A model generated the notes under the pieces. The model made no database searches, was not told the DNA's origin, and saw only the letters and a list, made by a program, of their open reading frames with translations. This document shows, piece by piece, positions 62,260 to 64,000 of a DNA stretch of 64,000 nucleotides. Position 1 is the first letter of the stretch. Every line of letters begins with the position of its first letter. The stretch covers positions 184,193 to 248,192 of the forward strand of contig NZ_FRAD01000004.1 in assembly GCF_900142225.1 (NCBI RefSeq). The letters run 5' to 3'. The DNA comes from Hathewaya proteolytica DSM 3090 (lineage in GTDB: Bacteria > Bacillota > Clostridia > Clostridiales > Clostridiaceae). The position numbers and the translations under genes are program-made.

Positions 62260-62298
62260 AAAAAAGTAATAGATAAGTTGAAATCTATTACTTTTTTT
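62260..62298 (+). terminator. Intrinsic terminator
   Basis: AAAAAGTAATAGAT pairs with ATCTATTACTTTTT, followed by more T. Confidence 0.9.
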
Positions 62299-62382
62299 TA
62301 TTATGTTAGATTAACACTTTATATTGTAATAAACTAAGAGTGTGAATAAGTAAAGGATTAAATTTAAAACAGGAGGAGTAAA

Positions 62383-63453
62383 ATGGAAGTGTTAGTCAGT
62401 AAGGATGAGATGACGTCAATTGAAAGGATGAAAGCATTTGAAAAAGGGGAAGAACTAGATAGGGTGCCTTGTTCACCTATAATGGGTGAAACCTGTGGCC
62501 CTTTGTTTGGAATCTATCCAAGGGAACACAATCATTCTGCAGAATTAATGGCGAAGGTTGAAATAGAGGTGTACAAAGCATTTAAATGCGATGGGGCCGG
62601 CATTGGCACGGGCCTTAGAGGAGTAGCTGAGGCCATGGGAACGGAACTAGTTTACCCAGCGGATAGGGTATCTTATGTTAAGGAACCCTTGTTAAAGTGC
62701 TATGATGATCTTGGAAAAATCAAGCCTGCTGATCCACACAAGGATGGCAGACTTCCATTGATACTAAAAGCATTGCGTATGATAGATGAAGAAATCGGCC
62801 ATGAAGTTGGAGTTAGCACCGATATAGCTGGGCCTATAAGTGTAGCAGCAGCCATAAGGGGAACTGAAAATTTAATGAAGGATTTTAAAAGATGCCCCGA
62901 AAAAGCTCATGAACTTTTACAGCTTGTAACAGAGAGCAATTTAAGATTTATTGATGCAGCTTGTGAAATGGGGTATGGAGTAGGATTTTCAGATCCTGTG
63001 GCTTCTAGTAGTATGATAAGTGTGAAACAGTTTAGGGAGTTTGCCAAACCTTATCTTAAACAGTGCATTGACAGAGTGGCTAAGTGGAGAGGAGCAGGTG
63101 CCCTTTTACATATATGCGGAAAGTCAAAAGGAATATGGAATGATATGGTTGAGCTAGGTATATCAACACTTAGCATAGACAATGTGGAAAGCCTAGAAGA
63201 GGCAAGGGATATGGTAGGGGATAGAGTATGCCTTGTGGGAAACGTTAAACCTGTCGAAACTATAAAAATGGGAAGTAAAGAGGAGATATATGAGGAGTGC
63301 AGGAGATGTATAGAAATAGGACGGGAAAACCCTCTTGGATATGTTCTTAGCACTGGATGCCAGATACCTCTTGAAACGCCACGAGAAAATATACAAGCCA
63401 TGGTAGAGGCAGCTAGAATTTATGGAAAAAATTATCGAAAACCTAGGATTTGA
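62383..63453 (+). CDS. Uroporphyrinogen decarboxylase-family methyltransferase (MtaA-like)
   Basis: A 356-residue protein from ATG 62383 (GGAGGAG). It has the UroD/MtaA fold but with the zinc site of corrinoid methyltransferases: HICGKSKGIWNDM (His-x-Cys, near residue 240) and STGCQIPLETPRENI, which provides the third Cys. True UroD instead has N-terminal RQAGR, absent here. Such MtaA/MtbA/CmuA relatives move methyl groups between a corrinoid protein and coenzyme M, folate or another acceptor. No corrinoid protein gene is adjacent. The methyl donor and acceptor are unknown. Confidence 0.85.
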   Translation: MEVLVSKDEMTSIERMKAFEKGEELDRVPCSPIMGETCGPLFGIYPREHNHSAELMAKVEIEVYKAFKCDGAGIGTGLRGVAEAMGTELVYPADRVSYVKEPLLKCYDDLGKIKPADPHKDGRLPLILKALRMIDEEIGHEVGVSTDIAGPISVAAAIRGTENLMKDFKRCPEKAHELLQLVTESNLRFIDAACEMGYGVGFSDPVASSSMISVKQFREFAKPYLKQCIDRVAKWRGAGALLHICGKSKGIWNDMVELGISTLSIDNVESLEEARDMVGDRVCLVGNVKPVETIKMGSKEEIYEECRRCIEIGRENPLGYVLSTGCQIPLETPRENIQAMVEAARIYGKNYRKPRI

Positions 63454-63674
63454 TAATTTTATATTTTAATAGAATTTTTAACAAGACTGTATTTAAGTAT
63501 TTAGAAAATATATAATAATACGATATTATAATATATACGAAATTATTTAAAATGTCTTATTGTGTTGTAAAAACAACAAACAAAAATGAATATGTATGTT
63601 ACAATAAATATATAGTGTATTACTTGGGGAAAAAACTATTTAAAAAATCAAATTAATAGGTATTTTATAACTTT
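63454..63674. other. AT-rich gap before the IS end
   Basis: No open frame with a ribosome binding site. A small hairpin TGTTGT/ACAACA is near 63562-63577. The boundary of the insertion element falls somewhere in the right part but cannot be fixed from one copy. Confidence 0.4.
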
Positions 63675-63752
63675 GCCCGTAAAACCTCGTGTCCTTGTGG
63701 TCGAGGATGTAAGGGCTTTAAGTTAGTGGAGTTCGATACTCCCCTAACTTAA
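63675..63752 (+). mobile_element. Left end of an IS200/IS605-type element: two hairpins
   Basis: First hairpin: GCCC (63675-63678) and CCTCG (63685-63689) pair with CGAGG (63702-63706) and GGGC (63713-63716). Second: TTAAGTTAG (63718-63726) with inner GGAGT pairs with ACTCC and CTAACTTAA (63744-63752). Imperfect subterminal palindromes like these mark the ends of single-strand transposing IS200/IS605 elements. A tnpB start follows 124 bases later; no tnpA lies between. Confidence 0.6.
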
Positions 63753-63875
63753 CATTACACTAACTTCTGATTTAGAACAAAATACAATATGAAAGTTAAT
63801 TCTGACGTCATTTCAATAGCATTGTATAATAACTATACAAACTACATAAAATACATAAGAAATGAGGTGGATATT

Positions 63876-64000
63876 GTGGAGAAGTCTTTTAAATTTAGGT
63901 TAGTGCCAACTAAAGAACAAGAAATTATGTTAAGTAAGACTTTCGGCTCTTGCAGATTTGTATATAATCACTATCTTGGAAAGAAGATAGACTTATACAA
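63876..64000 (+). CDS. tnpB: TnpB-type RNA-guided endonuclease, N-terminal part
   Basis: Translation from GTG 63876 (GAGGTGG upstream) gives MEKSFKFRLVPTKEQEIMLS and then KTFGSCRFVYNHYLGKK to the window edge. This is the OrfB_IS605 helix-turn-helix N-terminus (PTxEQ, then CRFVYN) of TnpB/IS1341 proteins, the transposon-encoded ancestors of Cas12 nucleases. Only about 42 residues are inside the window. No tnpA gene precedes it, so it is either a tnpB-only element or tnpA lies beyond the right edge. The catalytic RuvC and zinc-finger parts are not visible. Confidence 0.85.
   Translation, partial: MEKSFKFRLVPTKEQEIMLSKTFGSCRFVYNHYLGKKIDLY

Overview
This window is AT-rich DNA with strong GGAGG-type ribosome binding sites, TTGaca/TATAAT-type promoters, many short intrinsic terminators and short intergenic gaps. 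Gene content (PepD, PepF, DUF1540, C_GCAxxG_C_C, YtxH, MurT/GatD, an anaerobic corrinoid operon, radical-SAM/SPASM, ClpB) points to an anaerobic low-GC Firmicute, most likely Clostridium sensu stricto. I cannot name the species. No rRNA, tRNA or CRISPR array was seen.

Left edge (1-3050): the end of a defence-like gene cluster. It has a GHKL/MutL-type ATPase cut by the window edge and broken by a one-base loss in an A-run, a second gene interrupted by an in-frame TGA, and a third gene that looks intact. The module appears to be decaying. From 3118 to 12.7 kb come single genes and small operons: DUF1540, SEC-C protein, xanthine phosphoribosyltransferase, C_GCAxxG_C_C protein, DUF2500, an amino-acid ABC permease/DUF169/binding-protein set that lacks an ATPase, an HTH-TPR regulator, YdcF and an MFS transporter. 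A deleted remnant of an ADP-ribosylglycohydrolase follows at 12.7-13.0 kb.

13.1-27.9 kb: a YgjP-type metallopeptidase, a heterodimeric ABC exporter and an aminotransferase; then pgi, DUF4397, pepD, a Fur-family regulator, pepF, a rhomboid protease, a DUF1232 protein and YtxH. 28.1-34.0 kb holds two tandem HTH-TPR regulators, the second broken by an in-frame TAG, then clpB and a small helical protein.

34.1-46.9 kb is the most distinctive part: a cobalamin riboswitch and its terminator followed by one 12-kb operon encoding a BtuFCD-like corrinoid importer (ATPase with a C-terminal extension), CbiZ amidohydrolase (also extended), a CobN-type chelatase large subunit, a radical-SAM/SPASM protein, and two BchI/BchD-like AAA+ chelatase subunits. 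Import and CbiZ fit corrinoid salvage. What the chelatase and radical-SAM enzyme act on is not established by the sequence.

46.9-64 kb: YitT protein, galE with a mutarotase-like gene, a secreted polysaccharide deacetylase, a leftward capA-murT-gatD operon (murT appears to start at ATT), manA with a ROK sugar kinase, a ComEC-like MBL hydrolase, plsC, DUF378, a leftward pantothenate operon (DUF2520 dehydrogenase-panB-panC-panD), a small membrane protein, an MtaA/UroD-type methyltransferase, and at the right edge the left end and first codons of an IS200/IS605-type tnpB element.
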